Notes under the pieces: model-generated
Seen by the model: the letters and a program-made list of their open reading frames with translations, nothing else
Database searches by the model: none
What the model was told of the DNA's origin: nothing
Position numbers and translations under genes: made by a program
Part shown: one piece after another, positions 44,555 to 53,866 of the stretch
Position numbering within the stretch: the stretch's first letter is position 1
Layout: each line of letters opens with the position of its first letter
From: APNM01 sp040361335
GTDB taxonomy: Bacteria > Pseudomonadota > Gammaproteobacteria > Nevskiales > Salinisphaeraceae
NCBI RefSeq assembly: GCF_040361335.1
Contig: NZ_APNM01000005.1
Location: 62,001-126,000 of the forward strand
DNA length: 64,000 bases
Reading direction: 5' to 3'

Positions 44555-45523
44555 TTGCCCCTGCGTCCCGGACAACGCCTGCGCGAACGCTTTCAGGACT
44601 GGCTGGCGCGCCGCGCGCCGCGCCAGCGCGGCGTCATCGAGCTGCACCGCCGGCGCGTGTACATCCTGCCGACCCGTGGCGGCGGCTATTTCGGCCTGAT
44701 GGTGTTCACGATGCTGCTGGGCTCGATGAACTACAGCAACAGCCTGGGCTTCGCCCTGACCTTCCTGCTCGCGGGCCTGGGCTTCGTGAGCATGCACCAC
44801 AGTCACCGCAACCTGGTGAACCTGCGCCTGCGGCCGGCCCGGCCGGCGCCGGTCTTCGCCGGCGACGACGCCGTGTTCCCGGTGATCCTGTCCAATCCCA
44901 GCGCCACCGCCCGCTACACCATCTACCTGGACACCGGCGAGGGCGGCGGGCCGGTCACCGACGTGCCGCCCGGCGGCGAGACCACCGTCCGTCTGCCGGT
45001 GCCCGCGCCCCGGCGCGGACGCCTGACCTGTCCCCGGCTGCGGATCTACACGGAATACCCGATGGGCCTGTTCCGGGCCTGGTCCTGGGCGGCGCCGGAC
45101 CGGCACTGCCTGGTCTACCCGCGGCCGGCCGGCGACCTGCCGGTGCCCGCGCCCCGGGCGGGCGCCGCCGCCGGCCGCGCGGCCCTGCAAGCGGGCCGCG
45201 AGGACTTCGTCGGCCTGCGCCGCTACGCCCGCGGCGACCCGCCGCGGCAAATCCACTGGAAGGCCTATCCCCGCAGCGGCGAACTGATGACCAAGGTATT
45301 CGCCGACCCGCGCGAGCACACCCTGTGGCTGGACGCCGCGGACCTGACGCACCTGCCGGTGGAGACCCGCCTGTCGCAGCTCGCGCGCTGGGTGCTCGTC
45401 GCCGAGCGCCGCGGTCTCGCCTACGGCCTGCGCCTGCCGGGCGTGGAGATTCCTCCGGACACCGCCGGCGGACAGCGCGAACGCTGCCTGCGGGCCCTGG
45501 CCCTGTATGACCATGCGGGCTGA
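44555..45523 (+). CDS. DUF58 domain protein
   Basis: The 322-residue protein has two membrane helices near residues 45-80 and the DUF58 signature GREDFVGLRRYARGDPPRQIHWKAYPR (given here in part; residues about 211-237). DUF58 proteins resemble von Willebrand A folds and work with MoxR ATPases. The start is a TTG at 44555, the only usable start after the MoxR stop. It overlaps the transglutaminase gene by 17 bases. Confidence 0.9.
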   Translation: MPLRPGQRLRERFQDWLARRAPRQRGVIELHRRRVYILPTRGGGYFGLMVFTMLLGSMNYSNSLGFALTFLLAGLGFVSMHHSHRNLVNLRLRPARPAPVFAGDDAVFPVILSNPSATARYTIYLDTGEGGGPVTDVPPGGETTVRLPVPAPRRGRLTCPRLRIYTEYPMGLFRAWSWAAPDRHCLVYPRPAGDLPVPAPRAGAAAGRAALQAGREDFVGLRRYARGDPPRQIHWKAYPRSGELMTKVFADPREHTLWLDAADLTHLPVETRLSQLARWVLVAERRGLAYGLRLPGVEIPPDTAGGQRERCLRALALYDHAG

Positions 45524-47465
45524 CCTGCAACGGCTGCGGCTGGTGGCGGTGATGGCCGTCGTCTGCGCGCCCCACTTCGCGCGCGTGCCCGCCTGGATCG
45601 GCACCTTCGCGAGCGCGGTGCTGCTGTGGCAGGCCCTGGCCGCGTGGCGTGGCTGGCGCGCTCCGGGACGCTATCTACGGCTGGGACTGGCCCTGCTCGC
45701 CTTCGCCGGCGTCTACGCCAGCTTCGGCCGGGTCAACGGGCTGGAGGCGGGCGTGGCGCTGCTGGTGGCAATGCTCACACTCAAGCTCACCGAGACGCGC
45801 AGTCACCGCGATGTCATGGTCCTGCTGGGGTTGTGCTACTTCCTGCTGGTCACCCATTTCCTGTTCTCGCAGGCCATCTTCATGGCCCTGTACCTGGCCC
45901 TGGCCGCCTGGCTGATCACCGCCTGCTTCCTGGACGCCAACCATCCCCAGGGACCGCTGGCGACCCGCGCGGCCCTGCGCAACGGCGCCGCCCTGCTGGC
46001 CCAGGCCCTGCCGGTGGCGGCGCTGCTGTTCGTGCTGTTCCCGCGCATCCCCGGCCCGCTCTGGGGCCTGCCCGACGACGCCGGCGTCTCCGGCAGCTCG
46101 GGCCTGTCGGAAAGCATGTCGCCCGGCAGCATCAGTCGTCTCGCCCTGTCCGACGAGGTCGCCTTCCGGGTGCGCTTCGACGGCGACGCGCCGCCGCCGT
46201 CGCAGCGTTACTGGCGCGGCCCGGTGTTTTGGTATTTCAACGGCGGCGAGTGGCGCACCGGGCGCGCCGCGGAGGCCCTCGCCGCGCCCGGGGAAATCGA
46301 CTGGCGGGGCGAACCGAAGCAATACGAACTCACCCTGGAGCCGCACGGCGGCCATTGGCTGCCGGCGCTGGACCTGCCGCGGCGCGGACCCGGCCGGCCG
46401 GACGCCGGCGGCGCCCTGCGCGCCCCGGACGAGGTCCGCCACCGGCGCCTCTACCGGGCCGTGTCGCATACCGACTACCGTCTGCAGCCGGACGCGCCGG
46501 TCGCCTACCGGGAGGCCGCCCTGCAACTGCCGGCGCGCGGCAATCCCCGCGCCCGGGAGCTGGCCGAGCGCTGGCGCGCCCAAGTGCCGGACCCCGCGGC
46601 GATCGTCGACACCGCCCTGCGCCGGTTCCGCGACGAGCCCTACCGCTATACCCTGCAGCCGCCGCCGCTGCGCGGCGGCGACCGCATCGACGACTTCCTG
46701 TTCGAGAGCCGGGCCGGCTTCTGCGAGCACTACGCCGGCGCGTTCACCTTCCTGATGCGTGCCGCCGGCATCCCGGCACGCGTGGTCACGGGCTACCTCG
46801 GCGGCGAGCGCAACGACTTCGGCGATTACCTGATCGTGCGCGCCTCCGACGCCCATGCCTGGACCGAGGTCTGGCTCGCGGGCCGCGGCTGGGTCCGGGT
46901 CGATCCCACCGGCGCGGTCTCCCCCGCCCGGGTGGAACGCGGCCTGGGCGCGGCCCTCGGGCCGGACGAGCGCCCGGCGCACCTGATGCGTGGCGGCATG
47001 GTGCTGCGCTATCGGCTGGAGGCCGCATGGGACATGGCCAACGCCTACTGGGACCGGTGGTTCCTGGCCTACGGTCCGGAACTGCAGCAATCCGTGCTCT
47101 CGCGGATCGGTCTGCCCGACCTGCGCGCCATGATCCTCGCGCTCACCGGCAGTCTCACCGCCCTGCTGGCGCTGATCGGCGCGATCCTGCTGTGGCGCGC
47201 CCGCCCGCGGGCACCCGCCGACCCGGCGGTCGCCGCCTGGCGCGGCTTCTGCCGGCGGCTGGCCCGTGCCGGCATCGAACGCCGGCCCGACGAGGGGCCG
47301 GCGGCCTTCGCCCGGCGTGCCGCCGCGGCACAACCGGAGCGGGCCGCGGAAATCCGGCGGATCGCCGCGCTCTACATCGAGTTGCGTTATCGCGATGCCG
47401 GCGCCCCCGGCACCCGACGGCGCCTGCTCCGCGCGGTGCGGGAATTCCGGCCGCGATCGGCCTGA
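45507..47465 (+). CDS. TgpA-type membrane transglutaminase-like protein
   Basis: The 652-residue protein has about six N-terminal membrane helices (DUF3488), a periplasmic transglutaminase-core domain and a C-terminal helix with a DUF4129-like tail. The catalytic triad is visible as Cys406 in GFCEHY, His450 in DAHAWTEV and Asp466 in RVDPT. TgpA of Pseudomonas aeruginosa, encoded in a matching MoxR-DUF58-TgpA cluster, is reported to be essential; the substrate is unknown. An ATG two codons later is an alternative start. Confidence 0.92.
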   Translation: MTMRADLQRLRLVAVMAVVCAPHFARVPAWIGTFASAVLLWQALAAWRGWRAPGRYLRLGLALLAFAGVYASFGRVNGLEAGVALLVAMLTLKLTETRSHRDVMVLLGLCYFLLVTHFLFSQAIFMALYLALAAWLITACFLDANHPQGPLATRAALRNGAALLAQALPVAALLFVLFPRIPGPLWGLPDDAGVSGSSGLSESMSPGSISRLALSDEVAFRVRFDGDAPPPSQRYWRGPVFWYFNGGEWRTGRAAEALAAPGEIDWRGEPKQYELTLEPHGGHWLPALDLPRRGPGRPDAGGALRAPDEVRHRRLYRAVSHTDYRLQPDAPVAYREAALQLPARGNPRARELAERWRAQVPDPAAIVDTALRRFRDEPYRYTLQPPPLRGGDRIDDFLFESRAGFCEHYAGAFTFLMRAAGIPARVVTGYLGGERNDFGDYLIVRASDAHAWTEVWLAGRGWVRVDPTGAVSPARVERGLGAALGPDERPAHLMRGGMVLRYRLEAAWDMANAYWDRWFLAYGPELQQSVLSRIGLPDLRAMILALTGSLTALLALIGAILLWRARPRAPADPAVAAWRGFCRRLARAGIERRPDEGPAAFARRAAAAQPERAAEIRRIAALYIELRYRDAGAPGTRRRLLRAVREFRPRSA

Positions 47466-47492
47466 CCGCCCCGCGCCGCCGGTCTTGCTAAC

Positions 47493-47999
47493 ATGACCCG
47501 CATGTGGCGCCTGATTCCCGCAACGATCCTGTCGCTGGCGGCGCTGACCGCGACCGCCGCCGGCCCCGACGAACCGGCCGAACCGACCAATGCCCTGGAG
47601 CGCCGGCTGCTGGCCGCGCAGAAGGGCGAGGCCCCGATCGGCGATTTCCTGGAACGGCTGGTGGACGCCGAGGTCGTCCTGCTGTCCAAGCGGGACGTGG
47701 TCGAGACCCGCGATCCGGGCGACATCCCGGCCCTGGTGATCCCCGGCGGCGAGGACGGCGGCGAGATGCTGGCGGTGTTCACCAGTCCGCAGCTCGCCTA
47801 CCGCGTGGCCGAGACCTACCCGGAATACCGCTACGGCGTACGCACCGAATTCCTCTGGGTGCTCGCCCACACCGCGCCGGGACTGGGCGTGGCGATCAAT
47901 CCCGGCTGGACGCTGGGCATGAGGATCCCCAGCTACGGCCTGCTGCGCCTGCGCGAGCGTTACCAGGACCGTATCGACGAACTCTCCGAGGCCCCATGA
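47493..47999 (+). CDS. Exported SseB-like protein
   Basis: The 168-residue protein begins with a signal-like segment (MTRMWRLIPATILSLAALTATAAG). It continues with NALERRLLAAQKGEAPI..FLERLVDAEVVLLS and ends in GVAINPGWTLGMRIP, which match the SseB N-terminal domain pattern of two conserved blocks. Known SseB-domain proteins are mostly cytoplasmic with unclear function, so an exported version is unusual. It overlaps the NUDIX gene by 4 bases (ATGA). Its own start may be the second ATG at 47502. Confidence 0.75.
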   Translation: MTRMWRLIPATILSLAALTATAAGPDEPAEPTNALERRLLAAQKGEAPIGDFLERLVDAEVVLLSKRDVVETRDPGDIPALVIPGGEDGGEMLAVFTSPQLAYRVAETYPEYRYGVRTEFLWVLAHTAPGLGVAINPGWTLGMRIPSYGLLRLRERYQDRIDELSEAP

Positions 48000-48541
48000 A
48001 AGATTCCCGACGTTATTGTCCCGCCTGCGCCGGTCCGCTGGAGGCCGCCGAATTGTCCGGCCACCGCCGTCTGCGCTGCACCGACCCCGACTGCGGCTAC
48101 GTGTTCTGGGACAACCCGGTGCCCGTGGTGGCGGCGATCGTGGAGCACGAAGGGGCGCTGATCCTGGCCCGCAACGTCGCCTGGCCGCCCAAGATGTTCG
48201 GCCTGGTGACCGGTTTCCTGGAGCCCCGGGAACATCCCGAAACCGGCGTCGTGCGCGAGGTCGAGGAGGAACTCGGCCTGGACGCCACGCTCGAGGGGTT
48301 CGTCGGCACCTACCCCTTCCCGCGCATGAACCAGCTCGTGCTGGCCTACCACCTCACCGCCAGCGGCCCGATCACCCTCAACGAGGAACTGGCGGAGTAC
48401 AAGCGGCTGGCACCGGAGCGGGTGCGTTACTGGCCGGCCAGCACCGGCTGGGCGGTCAAGGACTGGCTGGAGGCGCGGGGCTACGAGCCGCGCGAGGTCG
48501 AGTTGCCGCCGAACGTGCGGGCCATGGTCTCCGACCACTGA
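47996..48541 (+). CDS. NUDIX hydrolase with zinc ribbon (NudC-like)
   Basis: The 181-residue protein has an N-terminal zinc ribbon (CPAC near residue 8 and a second C-x4-C pair in CTDPDC) followed by a NUDIX box, G-x5-E-x7-REVEEELGL, from GFLEPRE near residue 78. This layout resembles NudC, which decaps NAD-capped RNA and hydrolyses NADH, but the protein is shorter. Substrate is not assigned. It starts within the SseB-like stop codon and converges on the UMF1 transporter gene. Confidence 0.9.
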   Translation: MKDSRRYCPACAGPLEAAELSGHRRLRCTDPDCGYVFWDNPVPVVAAIVEHEGALILARNVAWPPKMFGLVTGFLEPREHPETGVVREVEEELGLDATLEGFVGTYPFPRMNQLVLAYHLTASGPITLNEELAEYKRLAPERVRYWPASTGWAVKDWLEARGYEPREVELPPNVRAMVSDH

Positions 48542-48556
48542 ACCCGCCGTCCGGGC

Positions 48557-49810
48557 TCAGGCCGTCCGTGTCTCCGCGGGCACGCGGGTGAGCAGCCAGG
48601 CGCCGATCCCGAACAGCACCAGGATGGAGCCGATGGCCGCGCGCGGATCACCGGTCACGGCCGCGGTGGCGCCCACCAACAGGGGGCCGATGACCGCCGC
48701 GAACTTGCCCATCATGTTGTAGAAACCGAAGAACTCGCCGGACTTGCCCTCGGGGATCAGCCGCGCGAAATACGAGCGCGACAACGACTGCACCCCGCCC
48801 TGGACCAGGCCGATCACCGCCGCCATCAGGTAGAACTGCAGCTCGGTGGTCATGACATAGCCCCAGGCGGTGACCCCGGCGTACACCGCCAGCCCCAGGT
48901 AGATCGCCTTGCGGGTGCCCCAGCGCTCGCCCAGATAGCCGAAGGCGACCGCCGCCGGGAAGCCGATGAACTGCACCAGCAGCAACGCCGTGATCAGGGC
49001 GGTGGACTCGAAGCCGAGGCTGAGGCCGAAATCCACGGCCATGCGGATGATGGTGTGGACGCCGTCGATATAGACCCAGTAGGCGAGCAGGAACAGCCAG
49101 GCCGCGCGGTGGGCGCGTATCCGGTGGAAGGTCTGCCAGAGCTCCCGGACCCCGGCCCGGGCCGCCGCCCAGGGCGCCGGCGGCCGCGCGGGCCGGTTCT
49201 CGCGCACGTAACGGAACAGCGGCCAGGCGAACAACGCCCACCACACCGCCACCGAGAGGAAGGACCAGCGCACGGCCTCGCCCTTGTCGGCCAGGCCGAA
49301 GCTTTCCGGGCTCAGGGTCATCGCCACGTTCACGGCCAACAGGATGCCGCCGCCCAAGTAGCCCAGGGCATATCCCAGGGCCGACACCCGGTCGCTGCGC
49401 GCCGGCTCGGCCACGTCCACCAGGAGGCTGTCGTAGAAGGTCAGGCCGCCGAAGAAGCCGATCGAGGCGAGCACGAACAATGCCAGCGCCGCCAGCCATT
49501 GTCCCTGCCCCACGAAGAACAGACCGGCCGTGGCGGCCACGCCGATGAGCGTGAACGCCAGCAGGAACGGCTTGCGCAGGCCGCCGCGGTCGGCGACGGC
49601 GCCCAGGGTCGGCGCCAGCAGCACCACCACGGCGCTGGCCAGCGCGCTGCCCATGCCCAGATGAAAGGTGCTGGTCGTGGCCTCGTGCTGGGCACTCCAG
49701 TACTGCTTGAAGAAGATGGGGAAGAAACCCGCGATCACGGTGGTGGCGAAGGCCGAATTGGCCCAGTCGTAGAGCGCCCAGGACCAGACGGCGCGGCGGT
49801 CCCCCGTCAC
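48557..49810 (-). CDS. UMF1/Atg22-type major facilitator transporter
   Basis: The 417-residue protein has about 12 hydrophobic helices and starts SWALYDWANSAFATTV, the hallmark of the UMF1 family related to yeast Atg22, an amino-acid effluxer. Further typical parts are DSLLVDVA, GYLGGG and the late GLVQGGVQSLSRSYFARLIP. Its substrate is unknown. The GTG start overlaps the rimI stop by 4 bases, giving the chain udg-like > rimI > UMF1 with 4-base overlaps throughout. Confidence 0.92.
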   Translation of the reverse strand: MTGDRRAVWSWALYDWANSAFATTVIAGFFPIFFKQYWSAQHEATTSTFHLGMGSALASAVVVLLAPTLGAVADRGGLRKPFLLAFTLIGVAATAGLFFVGQGQWLAALALFVLASIGFFGGLTFYDSLLVDVAEPARSDRVSALGYALGYLGGGILLAVNVAMTLSPESFGLADKGEAVRWSFLSVAVWWALFAWPLFRYVRENRPARPPAPWAAARAGVRELWQTFHRIRAHRAAWLFLLAYWVYIDGVHTIIRMAVDFGLSLGFESTALITALLLVQFIGFPAAVAFGYLGERWGTRKAIYLGLAVYAGVTAWGYVMTTELQFYLMAAVIGLVQGGVQSLSRSYFARLIPEGKSGEFFGFYNMMGKFAAVIGPLLVGATAAVTGDPRAAIGSILVLFGIGAWLLTRVPAETRTA

Positions 49811-50271
49811 AGCGGGCGCGCCAGCAACAGGGCGTCCTCGCGGCCGTGCGCCGCCGGATAATAGCGCTTGCGCACGCCGACGCGCTCGAAGCCGAGCCGC
49901 CGGTAGAGCGCGAGCGCGCCGGTATTCGAGGGGCGGACCTCCAGGAGGATGGTCGCGGCGCGCTCGCCCCGCGCCAGCCGTGCCATGTGCTCCAGCAGCA
50001 GCGTGGCCACGCCCCGGCGCCGGTACAGCGGGCCCACGCAGACATTGAGCACATGGGCCTCGTCCACGGTGACCGACAGCAGGCCGTAGCCGAGGACGTT
50101 GCCGGCCATGTCCACGGCCGCCAGGCAGCGGTAACCCACGCGCATGCAGTCGCGGAACACGCCCTCGCTCCAGGGGTAATCGTAGGCGGCGCGCTCGATC
50201 GCCAGTACCTCCGGCAGATCCGCCGTGGTCAGGGCACGCACGCTGAACAGCGCCTGCGGCTCGGCACTCAT
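49807..50271 (-). CDS. rimI: Ribosomal protein S18-alanine N-acetyltransferase
   Basis: RimI acetylates the N-terminal alanine of ribosomal protein S18. The 154-residue GNAT-fold protein has the acetyl-CoA-binding RRRGVATLLLEHM, LEVRPSNTGALALYRRLGFE and the C-terminal RKRYYPAAHGREDALLLA, the last being the most diagnostic RimI block. It overlaps the uracil-glycosylase-like gene by 4 bases; udg-rimI neighbourhood is common in gammaproteobacteria. Confidence 0.94.
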   Translation of the reverse strand: MSAEPQALFSVRALTTADLPEVLAIERAAYDYPWSEGVFRDCMRVGYRCLAAVDMAGNVLGYGLLSVTVDEAHVLNVCVGPLYRRRGVATLLLEHMARLARGERAATILLEVRPSNTGALALYRRLGFERVGVRKRYYPAAHGREDALLLARPL

Positions 50272-51062
50272 GGCGATGCCTCCAGCAGCGCCGCCGCCCG
50301 CTTGAGGTCCTCCCAGGCCCGGGCCTTCTGTTGCGGGCTGCGCAGCAGATAGGCCGGGTGGTAGGTCACCAGCACCGGGATATCCCGACGGGGATAGTCG
50401 TGGAGCCGCCCCCGCAGGCGTCCCAGGCTCTGGTCGGTACCGAGCAGGTTCTGGGCCGCGACCCGGCCCACGGCGATGATCAGCCGCGGCGACAGCAGGT
50501 CGATCTGGCGCTCCAGGTACGGCCGGTCGGCGGCCACCTCGTCGGGGTTCGGGTCGCGGTTGTTGGGCGGCCGGAACTTGCAGATGTTGGCGATATAGGC
50601 GTTTTTCGAACGGCTACGACCGATCGCGAACAGCATCCGGTCCAGCAGCTTGCCGGCACGGCCGACGAAGGGTTCGCCGCGGCGGTCCTCCTCCGCGCCC
50701 GGCGCCTCGCCCACGATCAGGAGATCGGCGTCGCGCGCGCCCACGCCGAACACCGGGCGCGAGGCGCCGCGATGATCCTGGCGGGCGAGATCGGCTTCCA
50801 GCGCCTCCCAGTCCATGCGGGCGATATCGGCTTCCGGGGCGGGCGCGCGCGCCCCGGCCTCGACCGTGGCCGTCGACGGCGCCGGGGCCGGCTCGGGCGG
50901 CGCTTTCTCGCCGCCGTGTCTCTCCGGGGCCGGTGCCGCGGGCGGTTCCGCCACCGCGACATCGGCCCTGTCCGCGGGCGGATAGCCGCCGGCGGCCGAC
51001 CACCGTTCCCAAAGGGTCAATCCGAGCTCGCGCAGGTAGGCTTGGCGGTCGTCGACGCTCAT
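50268..51062 (-). CDS. Uracil-DNA glycosylase family 4-like protein lacking most cluster cysteines
   Basis: The 264-residue protein has a Pro/Ala-rich N-terminal 80 residues, then the superfamily fold with motif GEAPGAEEDRRGEPFVGRAG near residues 118-137 and THP-type motif YHPAYLLRSP near 234-243. Family 4 enzymes normally carry four cysteines that hold a 4Fe-4S cluster. Here the whole chain has only one cysteine (Cys161, in CKFRPPNNRDP, shifted by one from the usual KCRPP), so the cluster is unlikely. It may be active without a cluster, or have a changed role. It is coupled to rimI. Confidence 0.85.
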   Translation of the reverse strand: MSVDDRQAYLRELGLTLWERWSAAGGYPPADRADVAVAEPPAAPAPERHGGEKAPPEPAPAPSTATVEAGARAPAPEADIARMDWEALEADLARQDHRGASRPVFGVGARDADLLIVGEAPGAEEDRRGEPFVGRAGKLLDRMLFAIGRSRSKNAYIANICKFRPPNNRDPNPDEVAADRPYLERQIDLLSPRLIIAVGRVAAQNLLGTDQSLGRLRGRLHDYPRRDIPVLVTYHPAYLLRSPQQKARAWEDLKRAAALLEASP

Positions 51063-51131
51063 TCCGGTTAGCTTACCGGGCGTGCTCCGACGACGCGACC
51101 CGTCCGCCCGTGACAGATCTCCCGGCGAGGT

Positions 51132-51989
51132 TCAGCCGTCCCGCCAGCAACGCCGGCAATACCGGCGCAGTGCCTTCGGGCGGTCCGCGAAGAGGCTCTC
51201 TCCGAGCTCGAACGCGGAGGCCTGAAGCGTCTCGCGCCGCGCCGTCAGCACCCGGGGCAACGCCCCGAGCTCGGCCGCCGGCAGCGCCGCGAGCGCGGGA
51301 TCGAGCATGGCCAGGTCGTGGTCGTCGCCCAACAGGTCCGACAGCGTCTTGAGAGCGTCGCCGCGGGGGCCGAGCGTGTCCGGATCGATCGGCGCCAGCA
51401 ACCGCACGTGGTACCAGTGGTACTTCACCTGCTTGCGCCATTCGTGCAGCGTCTCGGCGGCGGGATCGAGGCGTGCCGCCGCCAGGCGCTTGCGGCCGCT
51501 GCGGTAGGTGCGGGCCAGCCCCCGGCAGAGCGCGTCGGCTTCGTCGCCGCCGGCATCCGGCACCCAGTCCGCGACCCGCAGGCGTCCGGCCCGCAACGCC
51601 TCCTCGGCGGCGCGCACCGCCGCCCTGCCCGGCGCCGCATCCCGTCCGGCCGCGTCCAGCCGCCGGCGCAACGACGCGACGTCGGCGCCCGCGTCCCCGC
51701 CGTGCCCGACCAGGGCGTCGAACGCCTCCAGCAACGCCTCGGCATCGCGCAGGCCGGCGATCCCGCGGGCGGTGTCGCGGATGGCGGCGTTCTCCCGCCG
51801 GTAGACCTCCTCGGGCAGCGCGGGCCGGGCCAGGCGCAGCAAGGCCCGCAGCTTCTTGCAGCTCTTGCGGGCGTCGTGCACGTCGGGTTCCCCGGCCGTG
51901 AGCGCGTCGAGCGCCCGGTCGTACTGCTCGCAGGCGATCCGGCGGACGCCGTCGAACGGCGCCTCGCCGCGACGGAAACGATAGCCCAT
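51132..51989 (-). CDS. CHAD domain protein
   Basis: The 285-residue protein is a helical CHAD domain: conserved histidines and basic residues appear in VHDARKSCKKLRALLRL, the first half-repeat, and in LHEWRKQVKYHWYHVRLL, the second. CHAD domains bind polyphosphate. No CYTH phosphatase domain is fused or adjacent. No signal peptide is seen. It stands between leuA and the uracil-glycosylase-like gene. Confidence 0.92.
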   Translation of the reverse strand: MGYRFRRGEAPFDGVRRIACEQYDRALDALTAGEPDVHDARKSCKKLRALLRLARPALPEEVYRRENAAIRDTARGIAGLRDAEALLEAFDALVGHGGDAGADVASLRRRLDAAGRDAAPGRAAVRAAEEALRAGRLRVADWVPDAGGDEADALCRGLARTYRSGRKRLAAARLDPAAETLHEWRKQVKYHWYHVRLLAPIDPDTLGPRGDALKTLSDLLGDDHDLAMLDPALAALPAAELGALPRVLTARRETLQASAFELGESLFADRPKALRRYCRRCWRDG

Positions 51990-52006
51990 GCCCCGTTGTC
52001 CGCGCC

Positions 52007-53722
52007 TCAGGCGGTACGCCGCGCGTCCTCGACCTCCTGGCCGGCCAGGGCGCGGTTGATCGCCGAGATCGCGGCCTCCAGCGAGGCCGAGATGATGTCG
52101 GCGTCGATCGCGCAGCCGAAGGTCGAGGGGCCATCGCCCACCGAGGCCTCGACATAGGCGACGGCATCCGCGTCCGCGCCGTGGCCGCGGGCATGCTCGG
52201 TGTAATCGTGGATCACCACGTTCAGTCCCAGCGCCCGGTTGAGGCCGTCGATGAAGGCCGCGATGGGGCCGTTGCCGGTGCCCTTGATGCGTTGCTCGGC
52301 GCCGCGGTTGAGCACCACCGCCTCCACGCCGTGCTTGTCGCCGCCCTCGGCCTTGGAGGAGGCGGTGTAATCCTGGAACGACAGCGGCGTCGCCACCTCC
52401 AGGTATTCCCGCTCGAACAGCCGCAGGATCTCGGCACTGGTCAGCTCGCGACCGGTCTCGTCGGCCACCGCCTGCACCGCCTTGGAGAACTCGATCTGCA
52501 TGCGGCGCGGCAGCACCAGCCCGAACTCGCTCTCCAGCACATAGGAGATGCCGCCCTTGCCCGACTGGCTGTTGACCCGGATCACGGCCTCGTAGGTGCG
52601 GCCCAGGTCCTTGGGATCGATGGGCAGGTACGGTACCTCCCAGACCCCGTCGGGATGGGCGGCGCGGTCCTTCAGGCCCTTGTTGATCGCGTCCTGGTGC
52701 GATCCCGAGAAGGCGGTGAACACCAACTCGCCCGCGTACGGATGACGCGGATGCACCGGCAACTGGTTGCAGTACTCGGCCATGCGCACGACATCGTTGA
52801 TGCGCGAGAAATCCAGCCCGGGCTCCACGCCCTGGCTGTACAGGTTCATGGCCAGGGTCACCACGTCGACGTTGCCGGTGCGCTCACCGTTGCCGAACAG
52901 GGTGCCCTCGACGCGGTCGGCCCCGGCCATCTGGCCCAGCTCGGCGGCGGCGATGGCGCAGCCGCGGTCGTTGTGCGGATGCAGCGACAGGATCACGCCG
53001 TCGCGCGGCACCAGGTGCCGGTGCATCCACTCGATCTGGTCGGCGTAGACGTTGGGCGTGGCCATCTCCACCGTCGCCGGCAGGTTGATGATCGCGCGGT
53101 TGTCCGGCGTCGGGCGCCAGATGTCCAGCACCTCGTTGCAGATCTCGGCGGCGAACTCCAGCTCGGTGCCGGTGAAGCTCTCCGGCGAGTACTGGAAGGT
53201 CCACTCGGTGTCCGGATAGGCCGCGGCCAGGGTCTTGGTCCGCTGTGCCCCGCGCCGGGCGATGTCGATGATCCCGGCCTTGTCCATGCGGAACACGATC
53301 CGGCGCTGCGCCACCGAGGTCGAGTTGTAGATGTGGACGATGGCGCGGGGCACGCCCTCCAGCGCCTCGAAGGTGCGCTCGATCAGCTCGTCGCGGCACT
53401 GCGTCAACACCTGCACGCTGACGTCCGCCGGGATCAGGTCGTTGTCGATGATGTGCCGGCAGAAGTCGTAGTCGGTCTGGGACGCGGCCGGGAAGCCGAT
53501 CTCGATCTGCTTGAAGCCGATCTCGATGAGGGCGTGGAACATGCGCAGCTTGCGCTCCAGGCCCATGGGCTCGATCAGGGCCTGGTTGCCGTCGCGCAGG
53601 TCGACGCTGCACCAGATCGGCGGCCGGTCGAGCGTGCGTCCGGGCCAGGTCCGGTCGTTCAGGCCGACCTGGGGAAAGGGTCGGTACTTGGTCGCGGGAT
53701 GCTGTCTGTCGTTGTCGCTCAT
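52007..53722 (-). CDS. leuA: 2-isopropylmalate synthase (long type)
   Basis: LeuA condenses acetyl-CoA with ketoisovalerate, the first step of leucine synthesis. The 571-residue chain is the long form seen in pseudomonads and actinobacteria: it begins KYRPFPQVGLNDRTWP, has the metal-site SVDLRDGNQALIEPM, the LHPHNDRGCAIAAAELG motif and a C-terminal regulatory domain. The ATG at 53722 follows GGGAG by seven bases. Its 300-base leader carries a promoter, a leucine-rich leader peptide and hairpins, so leucine attenuation is likely. Confidence 0.97.
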   Translation of the reverse strand: MSDNDRQHPATKYRPFPQVGLNDRTWPGRTLDRPPIWCSVDLRDGNQALIEPMGLERKLRMFHALIEIGFKQIEIGFPAASQTDYDFCRHIIDNDLIPADVSVQVLTQCRDELIERTFEALEGVPRAIVHIYNSTSVAQRRIVFRMDKAGIIDIARRGAQRTKTLAAAYPDTEWTFQYSPESFTGTELEFAAEICNEVLDIWRPTPDNRAIINLPATVEMATPNVYADQIEWMHRHLVPRDGVILSLHPHNDRGCAIAAAELGQMAGADRVEGTLFGNGERTGNVDVVTLAMNLYSQGVEPGLDFSRINDVVRMAEYCNQLPVHPRHPYAGELVFTAFSGSHQDAINKGLKDRAAHPDGVWEVPYLPIDPKDLGRTYEAVIRVNSQSGKGGISYVLESEFGLVLPRRMQIEFSKAVQAVADETGRELTSAEILRLFEREYLEVATPLSFQDYTASSKAEGGDKHGVEAVVLNRGAEQRIKGTGNGPIAAFIDGLNRALGLNVVIHDYTEHARGHGADADAVAYVEASVGDGPSTFGCAIDADIISASLEAAISAINRALAGQEVEDARRTA

Positions 53723-53806
53723 CGCGATGCTCCCATCACGGGCGCCGCGGCATGCGCGGCGGCCTGGAATCCATCAAGGGTGTTCTCGGAACGGGCGGTT
53801 GTCGGC

Positions 53807-53866
53807 CTCGCCCTGGCCATGTGCGTCACTTCTGCCTTACGGCAGAAGTCGTAGCGCGAGGGCGAG
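53807..53866 (-). promoter_or_regulatory. leuA leader hairpins (attenuator candidate)
   Basis: A perfect 9-bp hairpin (53828-53836 with 53841-53849, 4-base loop) holds the leader-peptide stop codon in its loop. An outer 8-bp pairing is possible between 53859-53866, in the Leu codons, and 53807-53814, after the hairpin. A ribosome waiting on the Leu codons would block the outer stem. No clear T-run follows, so the switch may act on translation or through Rho rather than by an intrinsic terminator. Confidence 0.5.
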
